A DNA stretch of 64,000 nt, taken from NCBI GenBank assembly GCA_029641185.1, contig JAPWGK010000004.1, positions 248,001 to 312,000 of the forward strand, given 5' to 3'. Both the position numbers and the translations under genes were made by a program. This stretch comes from Pseudofabraea citricarpa (taxonomy: Eukaryota; Ascomycota; Leotiomycetes; Helotiales; Dermateaceae). Positions 22,867 to 35,586 of this stretch are shown piece by piece (within the stretch, counting starts at the first letter, position 1; each line of letters begins with the position of its first letter). The notes below the pieces were generated by a model. That model saw only the letters and a list, made by a program, of their open reading frames with translations, had not been told where the DNA came from and made no database searches.

Positions 22867-23985
22867 ACCCGACTTGTCGAAAGAGCTTCATGGGCACAGG
22901 CGGCCAACCACGTACGGGATGTGCATACTTAGGTTATGCATGGTTATGGATGGATGCACTACAATCAAGCCGTATTCTGGATCGCGATTCTTGGTGTCGG
23001 GAAGGATTGGACACAGCACCGCACAGGAGTTCGGGATTGTTGATGGGCTGGATTGATTGGATTGGATCCGATAATGAGATATGACTTGGACTTGGATGTG
23101 TCCTCTCTTTGATTATGGTCACGGTCACGGCGGTCACCTGTATAGTATTACTTAGCTACTTGTAATGAATCAACGATTGAGATGCCAGGACTTTTCTTGC
23201 ACGATTCGGTTTTCTCTCTCGGAATTTACGCTCTGGGAATATTTACATGGGCGGGACAAACGAAAGATATATGTCGCTGAATAGTAGAGCTGGAGTTTAA
23301 GTCTTCTCTTCTACGGTGTGTTTACCACTTTGTTTCATAACATGCAAGGGATTGAACCGCTGCCAGACACTGTCTACAAAAGAGGTGAATATACAACTTT
23401 GCGACTTCCTACATTTGGTTTCAGCACATAAAAAGAAGAAAAAAGAAAAAAAGGGTCAGAGGGACAAAAAGAGAGGATCAAGAATTTATCTCTGCTTGGA
23501 TTCCACTCCACGCCCACCCAGCCCAGGCTAGTAGTAAGAAGAAAACACTTCTCTGCGGCGAAAGAAAGGACCAAGGTTCCTATATCACCAACTCGTCTAG
23601 TTAGTCAGACATTCCTCAAAGGAACGCGACGAGGTCGGGGTTCTCTTCGAAGATGGCAACCTACCTACCTATTCAAGAACAGAAAATATAAAACCAACTG
23701 CCCAGATAAGCCAATCCCAAGCCACGCTCCAACCTTTTTCGCCTTCACCTTCAGCTAATAATATCAAGACCAGTATACCAGACGGTGCGCACATATATAA
23801 AGAAAGTGAACTAGACAGACACGTCTTCGGTTACCAAGAAGCTGTGCCGACTTGCAACTAATGCGAAACTTAAGCGAGGAATAGTCGCTCGCTGTAGCTT
23901 TGGAGAGTAGCATCGAGATGTTTTTCTTAGAAGATGCATTTGCGTTTTCTCGTTATCAAATTGAGGGGGTTTGAAGAATCTCCTG

Positions 23986-23996
23986 ACACACACACA

Positions 23997-24048
<52 letters not shown>
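23986..24048 (+). repeat. (AC)7 followed by (CT)25 microsatellite
   Basis: Perfect dinucleotide runs: AC from 23986 to 23999 and CT from 23999 to 24048. Confidence 0.95.
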
Positions 24049-24052
<4 letters not shown>

Positions 24053-24482
24053 ACAAGAAACTGATCTATCTACGCATATATCGAGGTAGAAGGAAAGAAA
24101 GAAAGAAAGGATTGAGTAACCTCAAGGAACAACAGCTCGAAACACAAAACAAACACCATCAATTTAGTAGCCACACAAACGAGACATTTAAGACCCAATC
24201 TACGAGCGAGGTAACAATTCGTCGAAGTAGTAGTAGTAATAAAACATCATTACAGCATACTAATACAAAACCTCCTAATAATCAACCAATCAACCTATCG
24301 ATTCTACCTCCTTCGTCCTCTAAAGAGTATTAGAAGTCAAAGAAAGAAAGAAAGCCCTCCTACATATCTAGCGACGCGTCTATGCTCGCTTAAAAGGACC
24401 AGAACCCTCTCTTTAATTACTTCTTGGCACTATCTACCCTTCCCACACATCTACACACTTATAAATGGAAATAACACGCTAC

Positions 24483-24485
<3 letters not shown>

Positions 24486-24529
<44 letters not shown>

Positions 24530-24537
24530 GGGGGGGG
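24486..24537 (+). repeat. (AG)17 followed by a run of 19 G
   Basis: Perfect AG dinucleotides from 24486 to 24519, passing into an uninterrupted G tract to 24537. The G tract could form quadruplex structure and is a likely sequencing-error spot. Confidence 0.9.
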
Positions 24538-24740
24538 ACAAGACAGTGATACAATCCAATCCAAGACAAGACAAGACAGACAAGATTGTATTTATTTTCT
24601 TCTCCCTTCTACCTCGCGATCAAGTAAAGACAAGCTTCCCTTTTCTTTTCGTATACGTCACATCAACAACACTACTACCACTCTAATCCTTCTATAACCT
24701 TCCTAATCCCATACCATAATAGACCCAGGCCTAGTCCGTA

Positions 24741-24770
24741 TCTTAATCTTAATCTTAATCTTAATCTTAA
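24741..24770 (+). repeat. (TCTTAA)5 tandem repeat
   Basis: Five perfect copies of TCTTAA. The unit does not match the TTAGGG telomere repeat. Confidence 0.9.
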
Positions 24771-25263
24771 CGTCAATCCCAATCTAACGTCCCAGCCCTC
24801 ATCTCCTTATTTTCACCTACCCAACGGTTAAACCAAACCGAAACCCCCTCACTCCAAGACAGGCAAACCAAACACTCCTCTACTCGCCCGAGCTCGCCTG
24901 AACAAAGGAAAGAACAGACCACGGACCACACAAACAGATCAAAAGAACGCACGAGAGAAACACAAGAATAAAAAAAAGTAATTCTCAGTTTTGGATTCTG
25001 ACTTCTCAACTAAGGTTTTTTTTTTTTCTTTCCCAATCTGGTTCGAAATAAAGCAAGGGGGGTATCAGCTATCTTATCAATCTAACTATTATGTATCTGT
25101 GCGCGTTTCTCAGATGTGTGTATGTATGTATGTGATGCATAATCACACACTCTCCTCCCGCCTCCACTTTCCTCCACCTCTCGAATAAACCAAAAAGCAA
25201 ATAGATTTTATGAAAAGAAATTAACAAAGGAAATATAAGTTAATCAGTGATTGATGTCATCAA

Positions 25264-28200
25264 TCATCGGCCGCCAAAGTTGGTAAAACTATCATCCGCC
25301 GTACTCTCATCATCGTCATCGACATCGAACGCGAAGTTCTCTGCCTGTGCATCCATATCATAACTGCCCTTCCTCATCATCGGAGGTGTGGCAGGTACCG
25401 GTGCACGTCTCGGACTACCACGCATCGCCATCTTGCCTTGCTTACGTGGTGTAGTGTTTCGTGGCCGATTGGCTAATTGTTCAGCCGTAAATCGTTGTCC
25501 GGTACTACCAAATGCGGTAGGTTGACTCGCTGGTGGAGTACGGGCGGATGCTGGTGGTGTCAGGAGCCCGGAGAGGAAACTCTGGGATCCTGGACTAGGT
25601 TTGGCTGGTGTTGAGCCACCTGTCTCGGGATCACGAGACTTTCGCCAGTTACCCCAGGCTGCTGCTAATGGTCCAACAGCCTGAGCAACTCTTGGTGATG
25701 CTGCAAGACTTGCAGCGATGTTTGGAAGGTTGATTGCAGATCCTCCATTCATTGCTCTCTCACGTTCCTGCTCTTCCATTTGGAGATTGGCATTCAATCT
25801 AATGGCTGCATCCTTCACGGCCTCTGGGTCGAATTCTTCAGTCGACAGAGTATTGACAATGTCTTGCAAGTCACCCTTTCGAACAGCAAGGAGTTCTCGG
25901 AGCCACATGATTTCATCATCACGCTTGGTGATCTTGGAAGGTGCATCCAAATCGACAGTCGATAAGGTTTGTTCCATCTTCTCAATCTTCTGCTCGCGAT
26001 CTTGCAATTGTTCTTGGAGAACCATGATCGATTCTCGGAGTGCTTGCGGAGAAATCTTTTCTGGAAGGTCGAAACGAGAGTCACGAGCAGGTTTGATGGC
26101 CTGTGTGGGTGCTGCTGGAGGGGCATTGTACGATGAGGCCCCACTAACAGATCTATCGGATCTCGCAGCTTGAGCAGCCGCATGTGCAGCCGCCTTGGAG
26201 ATCTCAAGTTTCTCCTCCAAGTGAGAAACACGATCCTGGAGATGTTCGGTCTTGGCCGAAGAAAGGCTCAACCGTTCAAGAAGATGCTGCTCAGATCTTT
26301 GAGCATCCTCAACGGCATTATTCAGTTGGCGTTCATGTTGAGTATGGATATCCTCAACCTCATTTGCATGCTTGTTGGTGAGATCCTCGAGGATGGTAAT
26401 CTTAGAAGAATTAGCTTCCTCAAGCAACATCTCGTATCTTGCCTTTGCTGTATCGGCATCAAGCTTAACCTGATCGACTTCAGCGCGAGCTCTTGCCAAT
26501 TGATTCTCGAGATCATCTCTGGCAACGTTGACTTGGTTATTTGCAGCCTCGATCTCAGCTTGCATGTAGTGTCGTGTGCGTTGTACCTCACTGAGACCTG
26601 ATTCCCGGGCCTCTTCATACTCTCTCTTGAATCGCATAGCGTCTTTCTGAGCGAGATGACTCTCGTTGCGAAGTTCTGCAACGAGAATCTCCAACTTCTT
26701 GCAATCATTAACAGCCCGCATTCCTTCTCTCTCACCACCCTCAAGCCTTTCAATCTCCATCTCCAATCTCTCTCTCGTCCGGGCCTCGGCTTGAAGTTTG
26801 GCGTCGAGCACTTCTTGTCGAGCGATGAGTTCGGCTTCCTTTTTGGCACGTCTGGCGTTCTCTTCGGAAATTTCGCGGGCGGCTGTGGCCATATCCTCCT
26901 GCAAACCCATTAATTTCCCTCTCATTCCTTCTCGGACTCGGATACTTTCCTCCATCTGAGTCCTCAAAGTCTCGATCGTACGCCTGAGGTCCTTATTGGT
27001 CTCGTTTGCCTGCTCTGCATCGTCACTGTGTCTCTTCGCAGCTTCCAATGCTCGCTCGGCCTCAATCTGCCAACGTTGAACTTTCTCGTTGGCATCGCGA
27101 AGGTCATCTTCCGTCATGTTGAGACGATTGTGGAGGTCTGATACGTTCTTCTGGGAGTTTTCTTGAGCGGCTTCCAAGAGAGCCATCCGCATGGTGGTCT
27201 TGGCCTTCGAGTCCTCTACACTTCTTACCTTGAGGTCTCTCTCATCGACAACTTGTCGGATCTTGTCATCGCGTTCATCAACGGCTTCACGAAGTCTAAC
27301 CTCTTCTTCGGAAGAGATACGGAGCAATCTTTGAACTTCAGCAAGACGGTCCTCAGCGGCTCTTCGCTCTTTGATCTGGTCTTCGATCTTCAGATCTGCA
27401 CGACGCAGGATTTCTTCAAGATCAGTGATCCTTGCCTTCTGCTCCGCATCCTTTGCAATGAAAGCTGCATCAGGCTCAGGCTTCTCTGGCATGCGTGCCT
27501 CAACTGCCTGCTCGACAACATTGCGAAGGTCCTCTCCACGAAGATCAAGTCTAAGTGATTGACCAAAGGATTCCTTCATCTCTTCTAACACCTTCAAGAC
27601 GTTGGCATTGGCGTTAGCGGAATCTGGCAAAGCAGCGGGCGCGGCTGATGATTGAGGCCGAGATGGAACTTGATGAGCTGCAAGTGCCTCGTTGACAATT
27701 AATCTGATCTTCTCGAGCTTCTTATCTCTTCTTGGGCTGAGAGATCGTCGAGGTGGATGATCATCGTCTTCATCATCCGCATCACTTGGCAACTCAAGAG
27801 ACACGCTACGACCATCACGACGTCTTGATGGCACATTGGCCATTTGCTCCAACGACAACTGAATACTCTCGAGAGCTCTTTCCAAGGGATCGAGTCTCTC
27901 TTCGAGCACAGCGCCGACAATATCATTGACGTGGCTGTCGAAGAAGCGGGCACGCGGTTCTAGTTTAGCTTCTTCGGCTTCACTGATGACATCGTCCCAA
28001 TCGCTAGGAGGCGCGCTGCCAGCGGTGTTGAGATGATGTATTGGGGAATCAAACGTCATGCCAGCAGCAGATTCTCCAACGAAAGGATCATCCTGGGCAC
28101 GAGCGAACATTCGTTGGGCTGCCAAATCGATAGGAGCAAATCTTCCAGGACTTGGGCTTGGAGCATCACTGCGCATGAGATTTTGTGGTTGCAAGCGCAA

Positions 28201-31200
28201 TGGCGACGAAGCGGCCAGGTCTGCAACCTGGATGTTTCGCATCGGGCTGGGTTGGTGCCACCTTGGACTGTCGTTGGTCCGAGGTGCAGATTCCAACTCG
28301 GCCTCATTGAGTTGTTTCATCACAGCATCAATCTCTTCGAATGTTGGTTCACGGCCTGGAGTTGGGTCTCGAGGATACAATGGAGGACTCTCCGGTTGTG
28401 GAAGACCAGCTTGGAAGACAGGAATCTCGTCTGGTTGCAGGTCTAGCTCAGGTGAATGCGCAGGAGGGGTTGGAGTCCTTGCATATCTTGAAGAAGACAA
28501 GCCTGAAGACAAGCCTGCACTTGTAGGAACTGGGGCAGCTGGGAGAGGTTCGACGGGCTCGGTGCTGAAAGTGAAGGCACCAGGACGGAACTCGAAAGGT
28601 TTGGCTGTGGCAGAAAGAGAATTCTTCTTGTGTGCCTTGGGGCGTTCAACCTTGGGGAGCTCCTCCTCAACAGGTACAACCTTGGCCTGCTCTGGAGATG
28701 CTGGTAGCCCATAAGGCTGGAGACCAGATGTATACCTGCGAGAGGAGTTGAACGGTCGTGCGGCATTGAAATCTTCTGCCTGCTTCTGTTGCTGGAACTC
28801 GAAAGGACTGAATTCCTTGGTCTCGTGATCGGAACCATCTCCAAATGGTTGAGGCTTTGGGAATTGGAAAGTAGAAGGTTCTTCTTGGCTCTCTGGAGTC
28901 GAGTTCTCCTTGTCTTCCTGGGTGACTGGTGTAGGGGAGAACTCCTTGGGTGGAGACTGCTCACGCATAGTCTCTCCTAGAGGCATGCTTGGCTCAGCAA
29001 AGAGTGGCACTGAATCACCATCATCCTTGCCACCACGAGCTCTCTTGATACGACCTTCGCCTTGGGTAATGCGACCATCTTTACCTTCCATGGTTTCATC
29101 CTCCTTGCCGTGATTGCTATCAGGTCTGATGATTTGAATCGCCTTGGATTTCTTTGGTGGCTTAACAATTCCGATGTGGCTAAGATCAATCTTGCCAAAG
29201 ATAGAACCAGGAGCAGGGCCCTCACTGGCACTACCCACCGAATCAGAGAAGTTGGCATTGAGTGGGGTGAAAGCCGGTGCGTCTGCCCGGAATGAAGGTC
29301 CATTTGCAGAGAAACTGAACTCGCTCTGGCCAGGTGTGAAGACTGGAGCTGCGACATTGATTCTGCTACCAGTTGAGCGATGTCCGAAATGGCTAGAAGT
29401 TGCAGAGTTGGGCACGCTCGGTGCGAAGGCTGGCGCTGCGGGTTGGAAACTGGCGCCGGTGAAAGAGAATTGTCCCGGCGAGAAGGAGTTTGACGGCTCG
29501 AACTTGAACTCTTTCGCAGTCACGTTTAATGTTGACATGGATGATTTAGATCCATGACCAGGACGACGTGGTGCCGCCTTCTGAGAATCAGAATCCACCC
29601 AAGGATTGCTTGCAGTGGACATCGTTCGGTCGTGTCCACTGAACCCATGGGTTCCCACGGGTGTGCCCAGATTGCTTGGATTGGTGTCCAAGTCTGAGAA
29701 ATTGTTCAAGCTCTCATTCACAGTTTGCAAGTTATGAGTAAGCGACTTGCTCGCTGCATCACTTGAAGAATCACCATCCTGGAAAGGACGTTGAGACAAA
29801 GAGTGGCCACGGCTATGAGGTTGTGGGTGATGCAAGACAGGTCCGTCTGAATCATCAGCATATCTCGAGGATCCAAGGCCCGCGAGAGTATTGACTGATG
29901 ACTTGCTCCGGGCATGGGCATTTGTAGGCTCTTGAGCCCTATCTTCTGGGTGGTCAGAGTGTGGACTATAATCCTCGTGTTCAAGCTGCCTCTGGAATTG
30001 CTCTTCCAAGTGATATTCAGCATCATCAATTTCCTTCTGCAAGCTAGCACTTGGGTTGTGTTTTGGAACACGTGCCTCCGGTGTCTTTGAAGGACTCTTT
30101 GCAAGTTGAGTAGTCTCATCGTCATCCTCCACCTCTCGGAGGTCTACCAAACGTGGAGAGGCGGTCGCAGAACTGCGCATTTGCATCTGTTGCTGTTGAT
30201 GAAGCTGAGACTGAAGCTGCTGTTGTCTCTGTTGTAGCTGGGTCATAGGATCTCCTGGGAAGTAGCCTTCCTGGAATGGAGAACTAGGACTCATCATGGA
30301 ACCAAGATTTTGCAGATTGGGTGAGCCACCACGAGCAAGCGCAAAGCTTTGGCTCAGATGGTGCCCTGGAGAAAATCCAGGAGACTGTTGACCGTATTCA
30401 AAAGGTGAACCAAACGGATGGGCGCCTGGCAGAAATGATATGGACGCTCTTGGGTTGAACTTGCTCTGCGAGTAAGAATGCATTGAAGCTGGTGAAGCGA
30501 TCGAACCGTTGATGGAGCTTTGACTTGCTGATGGGCCCACTCCAACTGCAAGAGGTGGGGAGAATGGATTGTGGTTTGCCCGACTACTTGCTGCCGACGA
30601 AGTTGGTAGCGGTGGTGAGAATGGTAACTGTGGATATTGTGTTGACATTCTTCGGCTGACAGCTGACGGGACTGGCGAGATAACAGGCTCTTCGTCTCCT
30701 AGGGTAACACCCAATGCTCGAAGTTTAGCTTCACTTAGTTCTCGAACATAAGCGTCCCATTCTAATGCAGTTAGCATGGTTCAGATACATAGCCAAGCTA
30801 AGCAATTTCTCATCGACGCCAGATCCAGAGCTGTTGTCAAACAACCGCTTTTCTAGTTTCCACTCAAAATAAAATATCGACTTACCCTTCTTATCAGGAA
30901 TGCTAACTTTGAAAGAGCGCTGTGCGCGCTCTTGATTGACAGACGCAATATTGGGCCACACACTACAACTCTGGCCCTCACTCGCTTCCTCATCACCATT
31001 ATCATTATGGCCCAAATTGAAGCCCGTCGTATCATAACCGAGTTGCTCCCAATCCCTGAGCATCGCAACCACATCCTTCTCGCGCATTGGCGCTGGCGCT
31101 TTACCACGCTTGCCTCTTTCGTCATCCCATGGCAGCAGAACCATGATATTCTTGCCCTTCCATGGTACTTTCTTCTTTAGGCGCGGTGGACCTGGTGCTG

Positions 31201-32131
31201 GTGAAGGCGCAGATACAACCGATTCAACTGCTGCTGGCAGAGCTGCTGCGCGCCACGATAGCTCATCCTTTGGCGGTGGAGGAGGAGGGAGCTCCTTTTC
31301 TTCAAGTGATGTCGAACCCATCATATCCAAATCTTGTAAATTATTATTCGTAGACATTTTTGGCTGTGGCGAGTCGGAGAAATCAGCCTGCTTCAGGGTC
31401 TCGGTACTGGGGATCCTCTTTAAAAATCCACTTAGTGATTGTATGCGATCGAAACGCGACTGCTCTCGCCTTCCAAGAAAGCTCTTGAGGGTGGGTGTTC
31501 TTGGATCGTTTTCCTGCATCCAGTCGATTCCGTCTCCTGAGATGGATCCGCTCAGTGAAGAGTGCTCACTATCTCCAGGATCGTCACTTAACCAATTCTG
31601 ACCCTCGGTTGACTCTCCAACAGTGTGCTGGCGAATCCAATCTTCCGTCAGACCTTGAGTAGGTCTTCTGGCTCGACGCGCTAGGACAGCTGCACTGACA
31701 CCGTGATGAGTAGCGGAATCAGAGTCCGTCCGCGTTCTCGTCAAAGTAGGGACGGGCCGGAGAAAGGGGGTATGGAATTCCAAATGTCGCACAGGCGAAT
31801 CAGAGGATGGTCCACTACTCAAGGAATTACTGTACCCGTGGGAACTGGGTCTCTGGCTACTCGCAGGCTGCTGGTATGGAGAACCCCAGCTGGCCGTGTA
31901 GTATTGACTGCTGCTATCGGTTCGCGGGGGGGTCTTGAGATGATCAGATCTGTTCCCGGGGAACTTGGGCGCAGGGAGAGGAGGGAGAACCGGAGAGGAA
32001 CCACCGTCACCGTCTGCTGTCGAGGTCGTCGAGAAAGCCGGGGATTGAGGGCGGGCTTGTCGGGGTCCGTCCTCTGCAATCGCAGCAGGAGGAGGGGATG
32101 AAGACAATGAAGACGTGATTCTCGATATCTG
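25264..32131 (-). CDS. Very large fungal coiled-coil protein, start codon unresolved
   Basis: Two coding exons are clear: about 32131-30886 and 30761-25264, joined as PDKKG/EWDAYVRELSEAKLRALGV; the intron is 30762-30885. The frame codes for about 2247 residues. The first about 1000 residues are Pro/Ser-rich and disordered with conserved islands (GLTEDWIRQHTVGE, WLSDDPGDSEHSSLSGS, KKVPWKGKNIMVLLPWDDER). Residues from about 1100 to 2000 form long heptad-rich coiled coils (Glu/Arg/Leu/Ala), followed by a basic tail with many TPP/SP sites and an acidic end. No in-frame ATG exists before residue 205 (31519), yet conserved sequence lies upstream, so the start is in an unseen exon or is non-AUG. A well-formed intron at 32132-32205 precedes the frame. 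Possibly a structural or spindle-pole/cytoskeletal protein; function not known. Confidence 0.8.
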
Positions 32132-32205
32132 CTGCTCGAAAGGAGACGGGCGCGTTAGTTTGCTTTGGCCTGCACCCTTGATCCTGCTCTGCACACATCA
32201 CTTAC
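32132..32205 (-). other. Probable intron in the 5' part of the coiled-coil gene
   Basis: On the minus strand it has donor GTAAGT, a branch-like AACTAAC, a pyrimidine tract and acceptor GAGCAG. The exon upstream, read in the coding frame, meets a TGA about 30 bases before the donor and has no ATG, so this is either a leader intron or part of a gene model with a non-AUG start. Confidence 0.55.
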
Positions 32206-33694
32206 CACGCCGAGACAAGCAGCAGACGAAGCTCAAGTCGTCTGCAACTAGTCTCTTTGATAAACACGACGTCCCTTCGAGTCGCTCGGTCGGCCGAAGA
32301 TAGGAATACGTGGGCGATGGACGACGAGGCCGGGTGGGAATGGAGGAGCGCGACGACGCGGTTAGGGGCTCAATAATATTATTGGGGAGGGGGGGGGGTT
32401 CTCAACAACCCGAGCTGGCTAAAGACACAGAACAGAGAGCGAGCAAAAAATAAAAAAGTAGGAGTCAAAGGAATGACATTAACATAATGTAACAAGAAGG
32501 TAATGGTGAGGGCGATGGTGCGAAGACATCAAAGGCCGGGCGTGGGCGTCTCTCGGGGGGGTTTGGCGATGGTGAACAGATGATGGATGAGATGGGATGC
32601 GTTGGAAGAAGTTATCTAGGTACAGTAGTCGTGGCTGCTGCTGCTGCTGCTGTTGCTTCAGGGGAGTGACAACCCTGTCATGGCTGCCAAAATTTGGTTC
32701 CGTGCTCCACGCTGCCAATTTGGTAAGCGGGACGCTCCTTTCCTTTGCGCACCATGCATAATTATCAGCAATCTCCATAAGATATCAGAGGAAGAGAGCA
32801 GCTATAAATGAACTAGAGTGCTCAATGTGCCCCAATCTAATCCGTATACAATAAGCCCATCCATCTCGAGTCTCGCCATCGCTCACACTCAACCATCGAG
32901 AGAGTCAAGAGTCAAGACAGACATGCAGCTTCCCGTGCGGCTCAAAATTCCGTGTATCCATACGACCTGCATAACCTTACTACCGTCCGCCCCTTACCCC
33001 ACACTCACTGAAAGCTGTCCTCATCGGGGCGAATGGGCCCCGCGAAAAAAAGGAACATTCCAACAGCTTTCTTTCTTTCTTCCGTGGCTATGATTTCTTT
33101 TCATGGGGGCCAGCCCCCAGACCCCCAATGCGCTGCGCGGTTAAAGAGGGAAATATACTGCCATCGATTTGCTGTTCGTGGGTGAATCGTGCGTGACGTG
33201 ATCGGATCAAAACAAAACAAAACAAAAAACTCAAAAAGTAAAAAAGTGAAGGGTAAACAAAGCTTGGACTAAAATTTCAATAACCCCCAAGAGCAGAAGG
33301 GCAACAGCGACGACAGAGCTAGGTATCTTAGCTAGAAGTATATCGAGGGTCTAGGGCGTCTTTGGAGGACGGTGGGCTCCATAGGCATTGGGAGGAAGCA
33401 TAGTAGCGACACGGGCTACCTTAGCCAGAAGCATAATTAAAACCCATCTTTCAAAACATCTCAGGCTCATGCAGCTTCAGGAGCGCAGTCAAGCACAGCA
33501 GCATCATCGAATTTTCCAATTTAGCTACTAGAGTTTGCATTGCATCTATGTGAAAATACCCAGCTCAGCTCAGCATTCGGCGACAACAAGAAAAGGAAGT
33601 TGGTATAGTACCGCAGAAGAAGCCACCAAATCAAGACCAGACAGCACAAACTCCCACCATCATCATCTATGATTCTCCCATTCAACACCCCCAT
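32206..33694. other. Intergenic region
   Basis: Promoter side of the coiled-coil gene and 3' flank of the glucanase gene. Contains a CTG-type trinucleotide run at 32634-32652 next to a GTACAGTA element. The minus-strand open frame 32479-32778 is driven by this repeat and is not called. Nothing else supported. Confidence 0.5.
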
Positions 33695-34715
33695 CTAGCA
33701 CTTATTAAACTTGTACTTAGCAGACCGGTCCGCATTCCAAACACCCCAATGCGTCTCATCAGCAACGGAGCCATCAGCACCGATGGAGAGCGGCTTCCAA
33801 GGTTCGTCAAAGGCCTCGAACGAGAAGACGTTAACGCCCCAGGCGAGGATCCCACAGATGGCTTGGTTCCAGTAGGTAGCGGCATTCTCGACACCCGGAA
33901 CGGCAGATTGATAGGTAGTTCCATCAGAAGGCCATCCGGTCTCGCCGACCCAGAGTTCGGGAGCTTGTTCGACGCCACCCGCGACATTCTGGATGTGGCC
34001 GAAGGCTTGCATCATGTCGTCGAAGAACGTCGCCGTTGCGTTCTTGATGGTTTGGCCTTGCCAGTAACTGAATCCATTGCAGAGACTGTCGCACCACATA
34101 ATTAGTTATACACCCTCTACCCAGCGGGTGAGAAACCAAACTTACAGGATATCAGCACCACCAGTGATCAGCGCGTCCGCCGTACCATCAGCATATTTGT
34201 TCCATGAATCTGCCGTTCCAACCATGAATTTTCCTCCAGTGGCCTTCTTCGTCTCCTGGATTTTCACCAACAATTCCGGACCGGTGAAGTTTCCACGGTA
34301 CATGCTCTCAGAACCAACGGTGATGGCATAGACCTGATCGGGGTATTGAGGAGCAAACTTGACAATAGCAGCTTGATCCGCCGTGTACGAAGCATCAGTA
34401 TCTGGCCTAAGATCAACAAATCAGCAAAACCACCCCAATGCCCATGAGAATTCACAAAACTCACCAGATCCCCAGAATCACCTTGATTCCGGCAGCCTTA
34501 GCAGCAGGCAGGATCTCCTGGGCTGAATTGCAATCCGACGCGGCATAGATTCTTACGACCGAACCATGCTCCTTGATGGTCTCGAAATCCGTCTTGTAAT
34601 CAGCCTGGAACTTGCAAGTCCCATCGGCATTCTTGTTTCCCAGGGCAAATCCCAGAGTACCAGCTGCAGAGACAATGGCCGGGGCCGTGACGAGGAGGAG
34701 GCTAGAGACGCGCAT
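33695..34715 (-). CDS. Secreted glucan endo-1,3-beta-glucosidase, GH17 (Bgl2/Scw-like)
   Basis: Cell-wall beta-1,3-glucan hydrolase or transglycosylase. Exons 34715-34465, 34406-34146 and 34085-33695 give 300 residues, normal for Bgl2-type enzymes. Signal peptide about residues 1-18 (MRVSSLLLVTAPAIVSAAG), then LGFALGNKNADGTCKFQADY, SVVRIYAASDCNSAQEILPA, YAITVGSESMYRGNFTG (general acid Glu in VGSE), ALITGGADILLCNGFSYWQG and ELWVGETGWPSDGT (nucleophile Glu, GH17 signature). The end EAFDEPWKP ... HWGVW is typical. No GPI-anchor signal follows, so it is expected to be free or wall-bound. Both introns are short (58 and 60 bp) with GT-AG borders. Confidence 0.94.
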
Positions 34716-35586
34716 GTTGAAGGGGGGGTATCGTATTGCTGGTAGGAAAAGGACAAAGTTCGAGGCACCGCAACAAGGAACAAGAACAATGTCAGAAAAG
34801 AGGCTCGTACAAAGGAGTGAGTACGATTGAGACCTCGGAAAAAATGAATGACTTAAAGAGGGATAGAGAGGGTTTGTTGATGTTGAAGCTCCTCGCTCAT
34901 CTCTCCTTCACCGCGAAAGGGGTGCGGGTACGCTAAACCTTATTTGACGAACCCACACCTTACCCCTGCTCGCAAATTAGACTTATGTTTCAGAGTTCAA
35001 ATGATGAACGGCCAAGAGGGGTAATACTGTAGTCGTAGAATGCAGAAATATAATACCCATTTTCAAATAGAATCTTTCCACATGATAAGAATCATATCAA
35101 CTTAAGCCAAACACATCCTCATTTTCTAAAAACAGCTATACCCCTATTTAATCCAACCGCGCTCGCTTCATCACGTCTAGTTAAGCGACGAGCAAATCGT
35201 AGAATAGTACAATAGATTCCAAAGATAAGTTATACATTATTACAATTTCATTCGTTTAACTGATATTTTTCTATCTATGCATGCTATCCATCAAGCATGT
35301 CTTGAATGTCAGGTCAGATGAGACCAATGGTGGCAGTAGTGTAATCTCGTTGGGACGCCTCGCCTTTCCAATCTAGCATAGTACTGTATCTTCACAAGAT
35401 ACAAAGAGAGAAAGAAAGAAAAGATGGTAGCAAATGTGCAGCTACCGGGTATCGTATATCCTTCCCCTTACAAATCCATCCTTGTTCCCCACCCCAAATC
35501 CCCCAAGCTTCTTGAATAAACAAAAGAGAGAATTCCGGTACGCTAAGGTATCATAAAAGAAAAGTGAAAAGACCCGTAATGAAGTT
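34716..35586. other. Intergenic region
   Basis: About 870 bp of AT-rich DNA. It contains the glucanase promoter (to about 35000) and the 3' flank of the myristoylated protein gene. No coding sequence or RNA gene seen. Confidence 0.5.

Larger units (their letters stand above)
22867..25263. other. Intergenic region rich in microsatellites, between convergent genes
   Basis: About 2.4 kb between the ends of the polymerase gene and the coiled-coil gene. It contains long CA/CT, AG/G and TCTTAA repeats listed separately, plus AAAG and poly-T runs. The open frames across it are products of these repeats. No gene or RNA gene is supported. Confidence 0.55.

Noticed and set aside
23811..24333. Open frames with Arg-Glu or Leu-Ser runs
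   Set aside because: They are produced by the CT/GA dinucleotide repeat.
24741..24770. TCTTAA array as a possible internal telomere repeat
   Set aside because: The unit does not match TTAGGG or a simple variant, and the flanks are ordinary gene-bearing DNA.
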